Assembly (NCBI GenBank): GCA_023053575.1
Contig: JAKZAP010000011.1
Coordinates: 868,001 to 932,000 of the forward strand
Length of the DNA stretch: 64,000 bases
Source of the DNA: Branchinecta lynchi
Taxonomy: Eukaryota; Arthropoda; Branchiopoda; Anostraca; Branchinectidae
Direction: 5' to 3'
The notes under the pieces were generated by a model, which searched no databases, was not told the DNA's origin, and worked only from the letters and a program-made list of their open reading frames with translations. This document shows positions 1 to 10,500 of this stretch, piece by piece; positions within the stretch are counted from its first letter, which is position 1, and every line of letters begins with the position of its first letter. A program made the translations under genes and the position numbers.

Positions 1-673
1 CGGAATCGAAAATCTCGGGAAATGCTTAGAGTGGAGGGATCAGGATGAAACTTGGTGGGAAGAGCACTTGGTAGGAAGAGCAAGCACAAGTCCTAGATAC
101 ATCATTGACATAACCGGACCGGATTCGAGCACTATGGGGGGAGTTGGGGGGGGGAGGTCCGGATTTTTGATTAAACGTGAGTTCGGTACTTCCTGATGTA
201 CTAGGACGATGCACCTGGGCTGGTATATTAGGGACTGGAATAAACCGACTTGACAATAGTCGTTTTCATGATCCGATCATCGTTGGGGGAGTAGCCGGAG
301 GGGGAATCCGGAATCTTGAGGTATTTATAACTCTTGGACGGGTGATCGGATCTTAATGAAACTCGGTATTTGGAAAGACCTCGTGTCTCAGACGATCAAC
401 ATAAGATCCGGACCGGATCCGGTGACTGGGACTGGGAGTTGGAGAGGGGAACCGGAAATCTTGGGAAACGTTTAGAGTGGAGGGATCAGGATGAAACTTG
501 GTGGGAAGAGCAAGCACAAGTCCTACATACATCATTGACGTGAAATTAGATACCTTATTTCTAGGTCTAATCCTAGGGGGGGGGGGGGGGTTGAAGGGGG
601 GTTTTGTTACATTTTCATCTACTTTCTTGTACCACCTAGTCGTAACAAGTGCCATATGAGCTCGTAGCTCTTT
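1..673 (+). mobile_element. Family A HINE/pearl-like element, left-truncated by the window
   Basis: The sequence is made of family-A tandem units: GGATGAAACTTGGTGGGAAG, then CCGGACCGGATTC, then a G-tract with GGAGTTGG. It ends with CAAGTGCCATATGAGCTCG and a TAGCTC stem followed by a T-run. The same 3' end is seen at 27,568 and 44,021. No coding potential is evident. Confidence 0.75.
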
Positions 674-726
674 TTTCCTAATCCTCATAACGGAGGAGCA
701 GGGGCTTCGCAAGTGCATTTTCATGC

Positions 727-2486
727 AACAAGAGCTGGAAGCTCATATGGCACTTGCAAGACTGGGTCAGATGGAAGTGATGGTCAAAAGTATTTATTAT
801 TATTATTATTATTCTTTTATTGCCCTCAAAAGTTGAAGAGTACAAAAATTGAAATAATACCATAATAAACAACTACAGACAATATATGCGTCTAAATATA
901 CACGACGATAAATAAGAATACTGGAAACTTTAAGACACTATAAATCAATCATCATAGCGAACAACTATAAATGAGCCTTATCGGTAAAAAAAGGGAAAAG
1001 GTTGTGGGTTGGGAGAATATTCTCCGCCTTACTGTAAAAATTCTGAACTTTCTTTTTAACAATTACTAATGGGTCTTTTACTTTAAATTTTGAAACAATC
1101 TCAGTATTACTAAACGAAATAGGGATCCCAAGAAGAAATTTACAATACTTAAAATAAGAAACCCGAATAGCTGAGAGATCACTCAGTCTGAAATCGCGGA
1201 AAAGGAGGGAAGGATAAAGGACATGAGGGAGAGCCACTGCGTTAAACAGAGATCCAAGTATATCACGCCGGTAAACACCGCGAAATCTTATCATCAATCC
1301 AAAAGCTTTTCTAATCTTTTCTTGAATATGTATAATTAAGGCAGCTTTAAAATCACGAGCTGAGGCAGAGTAAGGGACACCCAGATATGAAACACGATCG
1401 CAAAGGGGGAAAGAAACACCACCACCACAATTCAAATCAGCTCGGTCCTTATTTGTTTCCCTTTCCCGTTAAGATGCGCCAAACTTGCTAGGCTGGGTCG
1501 GAGTATGGAGGTGATGGTCGAATTTTTTTTAACTCACCTTAACTCACCATCACCGGAATTCTGGACATTTCCTACAGCCCCCCCCCCCCCCCCTTCGGAA
1601 TCCGAATCTGGTCCGACTCTGTCACTGACGCACCTAGGACTTGTGCCTGTACTTCCCGCCAAGTTTCATCCTGATCACTCCACTCTATGCATGTCACAAG
1701 ATGTCCGGTTCTCTCCTCCCCCCCCCCCCCCCCCCAGTTCATCGGATCCGGTCCGGACTTGAAATGGGACATGCTGAGACATGAGGTAGTTCAAGGTATC
1801 AACTTTCATTAAGATCCGATAACCCATTCGAAAGTTATGCATTCTACTAATTTCCGGATTCCGCCGTCTCCCACTCCCCCCACGATAGTAAGATCGGGCA
1901 AATAACTTTTTCTAAGTTAATCTGGTCGGGTCCCTGAGATGACTACCAAGTTGTATCATCCTAGCCCACCTGGAAGTACATTAACTACGGATCGCCGGAA
2001 TTTCGGAACCTCCCTCCAACTCCCCCCAGAGTGTCCGAATCCGGTCCAGTCCTGTCAGTGCAGTATCTAGAGCGTGTGCTTGTTCTTCGTACCAAGTTTC
2101 ATCCCAATCGCCCCACTGAGAGTTTCACACGATTTCCGGTTCTCCCCTCCGACTCCCCCCCAGATCCGTCGGATCCGGTCCGGGCTCGAAATGAGAAATC
2201 TGAGACACGAGATCTTTCCAGATATCAAGTTTCATTAAGATCCGATCACCAGTTCGAAAGTTATGCATGTCACTATTTTCCGGATTCCGCCACCTCCCCG
2301 TCCCCCCACGATGGTCGGGTCGGGTCCGTGATATGAGTTTGATATGAGTTTGGTCGGGTCCGTGATATGCCTGCCAAGTTTCATCGTCCTAGCATATCTG
2401 GAAGTATGCTAACTCGCAAACACCGACTAACCGACCTACCGACGGAAATGTGATCAGCATATGGCACTTGGCCGGAAGGTGCCATA
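727..2486 (-). mobile_element. Family A element in reverse, interrupted by a LINE
   Basis: On the minus strand it starts at 2486 with a T-run and the hairpin ATGGCACCTTCC...GGCCAAGTGCCAT, followed by a GTCGGT microsatellite. Tandem G-rich units follow, and it ends at 727 with CAAGTGCCATATGAGCTTCC and AGCTCTTGTT. A LINE 3' fragment (about 795-1470) splits it. Diverged copies of one ~35-bp sequence lie on both sides of the LINE (about 755-790 and 1489-1528) and may be its target duplication. Confidence 0.7.
795..1470 (-). mobile_element. Non-LTR retrotransposon fragment (reverse transcriptase C-terminus)
   Basis: An open frame (complement 965-1435, 156 aa) reads as the post-catalytic part of a LINE reverse transcriptase: YLGVPYS, RKAFGLMIRFRGV, LFNAVALPHVLYPS. 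It is followed by a 3' UTR and an (AAT)n tail at 796-812. The catalytic FADD region is missing, so this is a dead 5'-truncated copy. It lies inside the reverse family-A element. Confidence 0.7.
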
Positions 2487-2532
2487 AAAAAAAGGGCTGC
2501 AAAAACAGCAGCCCTGTCCAGAATGAAATCGA

Positions 2533-2774
2533 AGCACCAGATTTAACTCCAACCAATTTTCAGAGAAGAATTTCCCAAAATCAGATATTTAAGGAAGAAT
2601 CTTCAATTGTTTTTTCACACGTTATTTCGGCCCTTCTTGGCAAGGGTCCTCTTCAGGCTCAAGCTGGAAAATTAACGTGTGGAAAAACAATTGAAGATTC
2701 TTCCTTAAATATATGATTTTGTGAAATTCTTCTCTGAAAATTGGTTAGAGTTAATACTGGTGCTGTTTTTGCTG
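2533..2774. repeat. Foldback element with GGCCCTTCTTGGCAAGGGTCC core
   Basis: Long inverted arms (about 2533-2617 and 2668-2774; AGCACCAG at the outer ends, CACACGTTA/TAACGTGTG at the inner ends) flank a short core carrying GGCCCTTCTTGGCAAGGGTC. The core recurs at 3000, 3325, 30,580, 37,380 and 56,545, so it marks a dispersed family. Confidence 0.7.
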
Positions 2775-3555
2775 ATCGATTGGGTTGTCAAAAGGGTAGA
2801 GATTCTTCTGCATTTTGGTTTTGTAGTCGCTTGTCTCTTCTTCTTTCCAGCTAAGATGGATAATTGTAGCGGCATGTTTGGGCGATTTGAAAGTTCCGTA
2901 CTTCGGTGATGAATATTCCTTCAGCCGAAGCTGACTACGAATTATATTTGACGATGCAAAACGGATAAGTCAGCTACATTTTATTAGAGCTATATTTTGG
3001 CCCTTCTTGGCAAGGGTCCTCTTCAGGCTCAAGCCGCTCAACCTGGAAAAAGAACGTGTGGAAAAACAATTGAAGATTCTCGAAATAGTAACTAATTGCT
3101 CTCGAGCGTAGTTAGCATGGTAACTACAAATCGTGATAAACCCCTTGCCCAAAATAGAGAAGTGCTTTCCAGCCTTGACCTCAAATAGCCCAAATCCCCG
3201 CCACCATGCGGAGGAACTACGGTTAGTAGGGTGGCACACGCTCACTTTGTCCTATTCTAGCCTACTTCCTGTTGCATGTCGCTAACTGTATATATCAGCT
3301 GAGATTTGTTCTAGCGAAATTTCGGCCCTTTTTGCCAAGGGATCTCTTTAGGCAGTGGCTAGAAGAGACAAACCCAAATTTCTTGCAACCTGCTGCAACC
3401 TGCACCCCCGGACAGATTGTCCGGGGGTGAAGGAAATTAGAGATGTTTTTTTTGGTGGGGTGCCCATACTCTTCCCTGGTATTATGAAGTCGACAAATCG
3501 TCAGGTAATTCGGTCGATATGTAAATATTTTAAGTGTATACTAAAAGTTTAGATC
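2775..3555. repeat. Degenerate foldback-type repeats, no gene
   Basis: The stretch contains the GGCCCTTCTTGGCAAGG core twice (about 3000 and 3325) and, at 3070-3245, sequence related to the TAGTAACTA/GTTCCAACC foldback family at 32.2-33.8 kb. Open frames are short and show no family resemblance. Confidence 0.45.
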
Positions 3556-3705
3556 GGAGGTAATTTGGCAATGCTAGAAGGGTAAAAAGAAGTGATTTTA
3601 TTGTATGTAATTTTGAAGTTCAATTTTGTTAGTTAAGTGCGATAATGAATACTGCTGTATGGCCCTTTGTTGGCTTTAATAAATTATTATTATTATTATT
3701 ATGAT
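3556..3705 (+). mobile_element. LINE 3'-end remnant with (TTA)n tail
   Basis: Sequence ending in GGCTTTAATAAA followed by TTATTATTATTATTATTATT resembles the 3' UTR and microsatellite tail of a non-LTR element. No coding part was recognised upstream, so this is probably a severely 5'-truncated copy. Confidence 0.45.
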
Positions 3706-3835
3706 TCGCAGTCAGCTTGGGCTGAACGAGTACTTATTCCGTATACACGTAATTCCGGGGGAAGGGCTAGGGAGGGACCGTGACCCTCCTCTGATCCTCG
3801 AATAGCACAGGACTGTTCTCCATTTAGGCTGGCGT

Positions 3836-4331
3836 TTAAAGTTTAACTGAACAGGCAACTTATTTTTACATCTTAGATTCAAATACACTGAATTATTACA
3901 ACACCCATTGGGGATTTTCATTCTGTCCACAGTAGTCTTCAGTAGGGACGTTGGGAATGTGGACGCTTTCCCATGGTGAATCCGTCCACAATTCGCCCGC
4001 GAAAATCACTACACAAGACACCTCACTAGCAGACACGACGTTTTGCCATATCTAGTTTGTTTTTGGCACTGCAGACTGCAGACACTTCTTTGTTTATTGG
4101 ATACACAATTTATTTACTAGTTTGCTGCTGGTGCTGTTGCCAAATTTTCCAGGCACCATAGAGCTATCACAAAAACGGGAAGAGCGGCAAGCACAATGGA
4201 ATAACCGATTATTTGGAAATATCAGAAAAATAAACTAACGCTTTTTCATCGGGTTTTCAAGATTATTTAAGCGAACAAGTGATGGGTAACTAGATTGTCG
4301 TATCCTAGCCCTTTTCGGTTAAACTTTAAGA
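3836..4331. mobile_element. MITE-like element with TTAAAGTTTAAC termini
   Basis: Terminal inverted repeats read TTTAAAGTTTAACTGAACAG on the left and CTTTTCGGTTAAACTTTAAG on the right. The right half recurs in reverse at 58,845-59,165. There is no coding capacity. Related termini occur at 5185/5640, 9491/10010, 21,000 and 22,525. Confidence 0.65.
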
Positions 4332-5184
4332 CTACCTGATCGCATTAAGGTTCTAAACCAAACAACCAAAATGGAGCGATGAACTTGTGGCTCGTTGATT
4401 TTGTTACAAATGTGGTTATGTGTGATTTACAGTGTTAATGTGTGTGTTTTCCTATGAATATCGCTACGGCTGAAGTAAATAGATAATCCTTTACAGCAGA
4501 AGAATCCTTTACACAAGTAATACTGAAAACTGCCCCCCGGATGACTTCTAGATTTATAGCGACGGCCTGAAGAGGATTGTAGCCGGATAAATTTGAGCTG
4601 ATAAATCCATTTATAGGCACCATAGAAAATTGCGGAATTGAGGTTTTGCGTTGCTCGTCAGTTCTTGAACAAACGGACTACGCTGGCCTTCCCGATGAAA
4701 AATGTGTAGCCTGCGTAGTAGTACAAAAACCTTGCATGTAATACAATGTAATAGCAAAGAATACTGTCATTTAATGTGCCTCATACTGGTCCAATCTTAT
4801 GTAGTAGTATCCAGTAGCATCCTGTCTTGCCATAGTAGCATCCAGTCTTGCTAATAGTTGCATATAGTAGTATGCAGTAACACGGTAGCCTTGAAGTAGA
4901 AGCGTGTAGTAGCATCGTTAGTACTGCATGCAACTTTTTCGTACTACTTCATAGTACTATTTTGAGATAAATTTTTCATCGGGATGCTTGACACATGCAT
5001 TATGCTCTTTTTTCCGCAGTCGCAAAGATGTAGCGAGGCGGACGCAAGAGTTGACATTTTTAAAACTGATAATAGCGTAGGAATGCAAACCCATGGGTCC
5101 GGTGTTCAGTTTCGGTGCAATATACAAACGCAGCATTTTAACACAAAGCCGTACATTTGAAAGGACCTAGCGTAGTTGTCGCTT
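4332..5184. other. No gene seen; TAGTAG-rich low-complexity stretch
   Basis: Between about 4700 and 4960 the sequence is rich in TAGTAGCATCC and AGTAGTA, in both orientations, suggesting an old simple-repeat expansion. Nothing else recognisable. Confidence 0.5.
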
Positions 5185-5640
5185 CTTAAAGTTTAACTGA
5201 AAAGGGCAGAGAAGGGACTGTCTTGTTACCCCTCACTTATTCACTTAGAGAGGCTTGAAGACCCGATGAAAATGCGTTACTTTGTTGCTCCACTATTCAC
5301 GAATAACCAATTTTCAAATAGTGGAATTTCCCTGTCAGATGTGTGGTACTACCTGTGTCGCATGCTTGACCAAAAAGATTTATGAACATTTTTTTGTTCA
5401 GGCACTAAGCAGTCTTCGCCAAGCTTATCACCGCCCACTAAAAAGCCACGTCTGTGTGCCGATTCAAATATTCCGCGTCATAGTAGAATTTACGCTGTGG
5501 GGACAGCCGTAGATACTCTGAACCTCACTACGAGAGGAGATAGTGGAAAATCAAAAAATCTCTTAGCAGAAACCAAATAACTCAGTGTATTAAACTAAAT
5601 GATACAAAAATAAGTTTGCTTTTCAGTTAAACTTTAACAG
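5185..5640. mobile_element. MITE-like element with TTAAAGTTTAAC termini
   Basis: The left end is CTTAAAGTTTAACTGAAAAG and the right end CTTTTCAGTTAAACTTTAAC. Inner blocks around GTGGAATTTCCCTGTC and GCGTCATAGTAGAATTT recur at 9100-9230, 9590, 9770-9915, 20,880 and 37,560-37,640. Non-coding. Confidence 0.65.
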
Positions 5641-5813
5641 TTCTAGCCCGTCGGCAAAGTATGGCGGAAGGTGTTTTCGGTTTCGTTACATTGAGGAAAA
5701 TAATTGAGGTTTACTCAGGTTATTTCGTCTTTGCGATTGAAGTTAGCCTACTGATGATAATGATGATAGATTCATTATCCATCTATATGACACAAAATTC
5801 GTCTCAAATGGAG

Positions 5814-5971
5814 TACACTGTAAAAAAAAATCTTGCAGTATTTCCTAGTGGGACTTGTCTTTATTGAGATAAGATTTATCCCTAATTCGGATTAATTTTA
5901 TCCCAATAGAGATAAGAATAATCCCAGTAGCAAATACTGCATCCTTATTCGGAGAAATTTTTTCCAGTGTA
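5814..5971. repeat. Foldback element, TACACTGTAAAA termini
   Basis: The copy begins TACACTGTAAAAAAAAATC and ends TTTTTTCCAGTGTA. The interior is nearly self-complementary (GATAAGATTTATCCC against the facing arm). Larger relatives with the same ends lie at 35,429-35,729 and 63,087-63,466. Confidence 0.65.
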
Positions 5972-7334
5972 TGAAAAGAAGAAAAAGGAAAGAAAAAACA
6001 TAAACAAAACAATAACAATATCTATATCTACATTAGCTAAATACGTAAAACACTAAGACTAAATTTACAGTATAGCAAGATATAAACTATGGTGACGTTT
6101 TCGCGGGGATGGCTCTGGTCCCGTCGACCTCCTGTCGAGCTCGACGGACATTTCTAGTGGATGTCGTCGATCTTTTTGTCATTTTCGCGTGTATGGATGA
6201 ACAGGCGAACGGGACATCCAGCTTGATAGACGCCTCCCGTTCAACACCGCCCCAAGGGCAGCGTTGAGCTGAAAGGGGATATTCTGTGGACCTTCCCACT
6301 CGTATGCTCCCATCTAGCGGAATGGGCATTTTCGCGTGGACGGAACCCATCTTCCTCAGTCATTCAAAGGCCGGACAGATTTTCTAATTTCGCTTGGACG
6401 AGATCTCCCTCTAGATCAGAGATCAGCTTTACAGCCATACCCTAGGTTCACACTGCTGCTTCGTATGACGATTTTTTCTTTGATGCTCCGAAGATGAACG
6501 TTCCCACCACCACGCAGACGCAAAAGGAAAACGAAAATTTTCGTCGAGATTATTCTGCAAAAGGACAAAGAAGCACTTGAGGAAACGACCTCTGAAGATG
6601 TTGGGAGATTAACCATCTGAATACCCACCCACTCAAATTTTCAGTCAAACCCTATATGTCACCTTGCTCAAAACAGGTTAACAAAAGTCTATTCAGAAGA
6701 TGTTTTGCATTCAGCCATCCTAGGATCACAGTCAGACAATGTAGAGCAATTTTTAGTCTTGAAAATTAACTAATCTTTGTTTTTTCTTTTCTTTCCCTCA
6801 AAAAATCGCATGCGTTTTGTCGGATCAGTTGAAGTATTTCAACGCGTCCGACATCGCGACAAAACGCTAAGTTCTGCTTTGCTGTCGTATGATTTGTGTC
6901 GTATGTCGCATGACGCAGAACTTTGCGCGAAATCGCAGCAGTCTGAACCAGGGGAGACACGAGAAAACGTCCTCTAACTCTATATGACTAAGTCCAAAAC
7001 ACGCCATCGATCCTCAGGAAGAAGGAGTAAGCGTGTCCGTACTACACAAACTCAATGACTCAAATCCTGTGTCAATCAATCACCGCGATCTTTGGGTGAA
7101 GCTGTGACACCATTTCTGCCTTTCTTCCGCTAGCTACCCGGGGAGGACGGAGATTTTGCATCGACAAGGAGAGGTAGTCACCAAGAGTATTCAGTTGTTT
7201 CTTATCGACGATGGAGCAAAAATATTTTTTTCTTAATAACTTTTATTTTTTTCTAATAGAGTGATAGTGAAAATTATTATTTATATTGCTCCATGCGGTT
7301 ATGGAAAAAGAAATTAAAATCGCTCTTTCCGTAG
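5972..7334. other. No gene seen upstream of the first recognised exon
   Basis: The stretch at 6090-6400 is GC-rich with repeated TTTTCGCG and CGTCGA words. 6810-6960 holds partly self-complementary CGACATCGCGAC blocks. 6985-7140 is a copy of a repeat also found at 50,875-51,020 and, reversed, at 56,710-56,835. I looked for the missing N-terminal DPP4-like exons here and saw none. Confidence 0.5.
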
Positions 7335-7582
7335 GAGTACCGCTACTCGGAAACAGGAGGCTGGCTCGATTCATTCGCACCTCCGCAGTTCTCTGCTGAT
7401 GGAACTCGATTCCTCCTAGTACACCCTATCACCGTTCAAGGGGATGGAAACTTCACAACTGGGGACTACAACCACGTTATTTTGTTTACTCAAACTGGAG
7501 ACGCTTGGACGAAGACGAGCCTCACCTATGGCCACTTCGTGATAGACTCAATTTCAGCGTGGGACCAGACTAGGGGAAAAGT
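7335..7582 (+). CDS. DPP4-like: DPP4-like exon a (late beta-propeller)
   Basis: The exon follows a pyrimidine-rich acceptor ending CCGTAG and ends at donor GT|GTAAGT. It begins in phase 0 with EYRYSETGGW and runs to TRGKV, where the last codon is split (phase 2). The segment PPQFSADGTRF aligns with the conserved propeller stretch of DPP4 (human PHFTLDGNSF). GNFTT contains an N-glycosylation sequon. This is the first exon I can recognise; the preceding intron is phase 0 and its upstream exon is not visible in the window. Confidence 0.93.
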
Positions 7583-10500
7583 GTAAGTTAAAGGCCCTCT
7601 GGCTGATTATGCATTTTTGTTTTATTATCCTTGCTCCTTTAGTGAATATAAATTTTCAAAATCCACGCCTTTTGCCAGTTTGTGTTTTGTTCCTATGGAC
7701 TTTATACAGCGCTTTTTTGCCCGAGCCGAGTTTTGCCCGTCATGCAACGCAGACTTGCCGAAAGCTTAAAAATGAAGATTTTTGTTTTTTTTTTCGTTTT
7801 AGAAGACATGGTAGGCCATCAGGTAAGTCTACTATCTAACCGTTCCGGCTTTTTGAGTTCAGACAACTCTTTGACACCCGTAGGGGTCGCTGGTCTGGCG
7901 GTGGTTGCTGCATGGAAACGAAATCAAACGGGGTCGCTGATTACGCATGTGACCACTGCATGGAAAAGAAGTAGAGGTGTGGTCTAATAATCAGCACAAG
8001 AAAAGTAAAAAAACATAAAATCACAGTGGAAGTCTTAGGGGGGAAGAATTGTAAATGCAATACGGGCTTATTTTCAAAAGTTAAGTGACGTAAATAGTTA
8101 AAAGTGTGTAAATTAGATTAAAATTAACGTCACTGAGGGAAGGAGGAGTAGCCACAAAACATACAAAATGTTTTTTTTTTTTTTTTTTTTAGGTAATATA
8201 AAGTAAGTTAAATTACGGCTACGTGTTTAAAAAAAAAAAAAAAAAAATCAGCAGGAATTTTGTTTTAGCTATGCCATCGGCACAGAACCTGATCTGCCAT
8301 CTGTCCGCCGATTGTATGAAGCAGACATTGCCACTCGGAGTTTCAAGTGCATCACCTGCGACCCAAGTTGCCGCTGGGGATCTGTGTCCTTCAGCAAAGA
8401 TGCTTCCCGTTACTCCTACGGTTGCAGCAGCATGAACGTACCCGCTACCATCAAGATTATGAGAAGCGAGGTAAGTAAGGTTACTCCGTAATAATGTTGA
8501 GATTTGTTTTGGCATTTTATTTTCAAGTTCTGCCCCGGCTCAGCTTTGAGCTTATCTGGGAGACTAACCGGTGAGAACTCACTCAGTGCTCAGTGCTCTG
8601 CTCAGTGCAGAGAGCCACAATAGAACTAGGATGTAAATTCAAGGGGAATTTTTCCAATAACCTCGCAAATTGTGGAACATTTTTAGAAACGGAAATATGT
8701 TGTTTTTTTTACGTTAAACCTTAATAGATTCGAACCGCTTGCACAAGACCTCATTGTATTTTCCTCCGATAACTCTGGACCAGACTGTTTTAGACACTAA
8801 TTCTCAACCAGTTTTTTGCTTTATCTTAGCCGATGCGCCGAATGACCTTAACCTAGACTGTAGTTCCCCCAGGTCCGTTTCCTGGAATTTATTTGGTGTG
8901 GGGGGGGGGGGGGCCCACCGGTTCTAGTACAAACAAATAAGACATAGATCAGAGCCGGGGCCACTAAAAGCTATTTTTTTGGGGGGGGGGAGGGGGGAGG
9001 TAGGTCAAACCCCGTAACACATCTGACCACTCCTCCTGGATGGGCGCGTTGATTATGGACATCTGACTGCTAGGTGCAAATGAGAGTGTCGCCCTCTATT
9101 TCCCGCGTCATAGTAGAATTTCGTTGTGGCGACAGCCACAGATATTCTGAACGTCATAACGAGTAGATAGTGGAAAATAAATAAATTTCTCGCCAGAATC
9201 CGAATAATTCAGTGTACTCACTTAAATGACTTTAAACACTTTAAAAACTTCAGTGACAAGGGGTTCGCTGTCATCTGACGAATCGCGGGATCTGTGACCC
9301 TAAGATGAATGAATTAATCTTTTTTTCTCCCACTTCTATAAAAATATAAGTAGTGGAGTACATAGAGAAAAGAAAGAATATCTTATATTAGAATACAAAT
9401 TTACACTTCGAACAAATTACTTCAAACAAACGGACAAGACCGTGATGCAGGGAAAGTGCCGCGACCGACAGATTCCCATGCAGCTCGTCAAGTTTAAAGT
9501 TTAACTGGAAAAAATAAATTATTGTTGTATCATTTAATGGTATCATTTTTTTATTTTCACTATTTGCTCTAGATTGACGTTCAGAATATCTGCGGCCGTC
9601 CTCACAACGCAAATTTTCTACTATGACGCAGACAAATTTAATCTCAATAGGCACGCGGTGTTTCAGTGGCCAGTGATTAGCTTACAGAAGCTCATTGCGT
9701 CAACACTATTTTTCGTAAATCGTTTTCGTCGAGAGTACAGCACAGATACAAGCGCACAAATCGTACAAATCAGACAAGGAAATTCCACTGTTTGAAACTC
9801 GATTATTCGTGGTTAGCGGAGCAGGGATCGACTCCTATTTATCCTACTTTTCTCTTGCCTTTCCTTTCCTGCTTTTAGTCGATCCCAGCGGAGCACCGAA
9901 GTAACGCATTTTCGCCTTTTTGCCGGGATTTCTAGCTTCTTTAAATGAATAAGTGATGTGTAACTAACTAGGTTGTTCTGTCGAAGCCCTTTTCAATTAA
10001 ACTTTAACAGTTATATTTGTGACTGAATGTTTATTCATCATTTTTCGTTTTTTCTACCAAATTGGCCAGTAGAGGAAGAATCAGTATTGGAGGTATGCGA
10101 TTCGAATAGCAGCTACTCCTTTTTCTTCAACAATCATTTCATCCATTCGGTGGCTCGGAGAATAGCACAGTCGACGGAAAAGACGGTAGAAATGCCGGTA
10201 CGACATTCTGCATTCTCGCGAATTGCCGATTGTGTTTAGAAAATGTAATTGAATTTTGATGTTATGAACGGAAAGCGATAGTTAGTTTTGTTGCAATATT
10301 AGAAGTCTCCCAAAATCCATAAATGAAAATTCTTGTAAAGTCGAGAAAGGTAAAGGACTGAGTCGTCGCAGTAAGTGGCTTGTGTCCAGTATTCAAGATT
10401 CTTCTAGAATAGAATTTATTTTTCGAAAGTAGCTGTCACAGCGTTACGGCCGAATTTGACCTTTTCGTCATACAAAATGAGGAAATAACATAATACTTTG

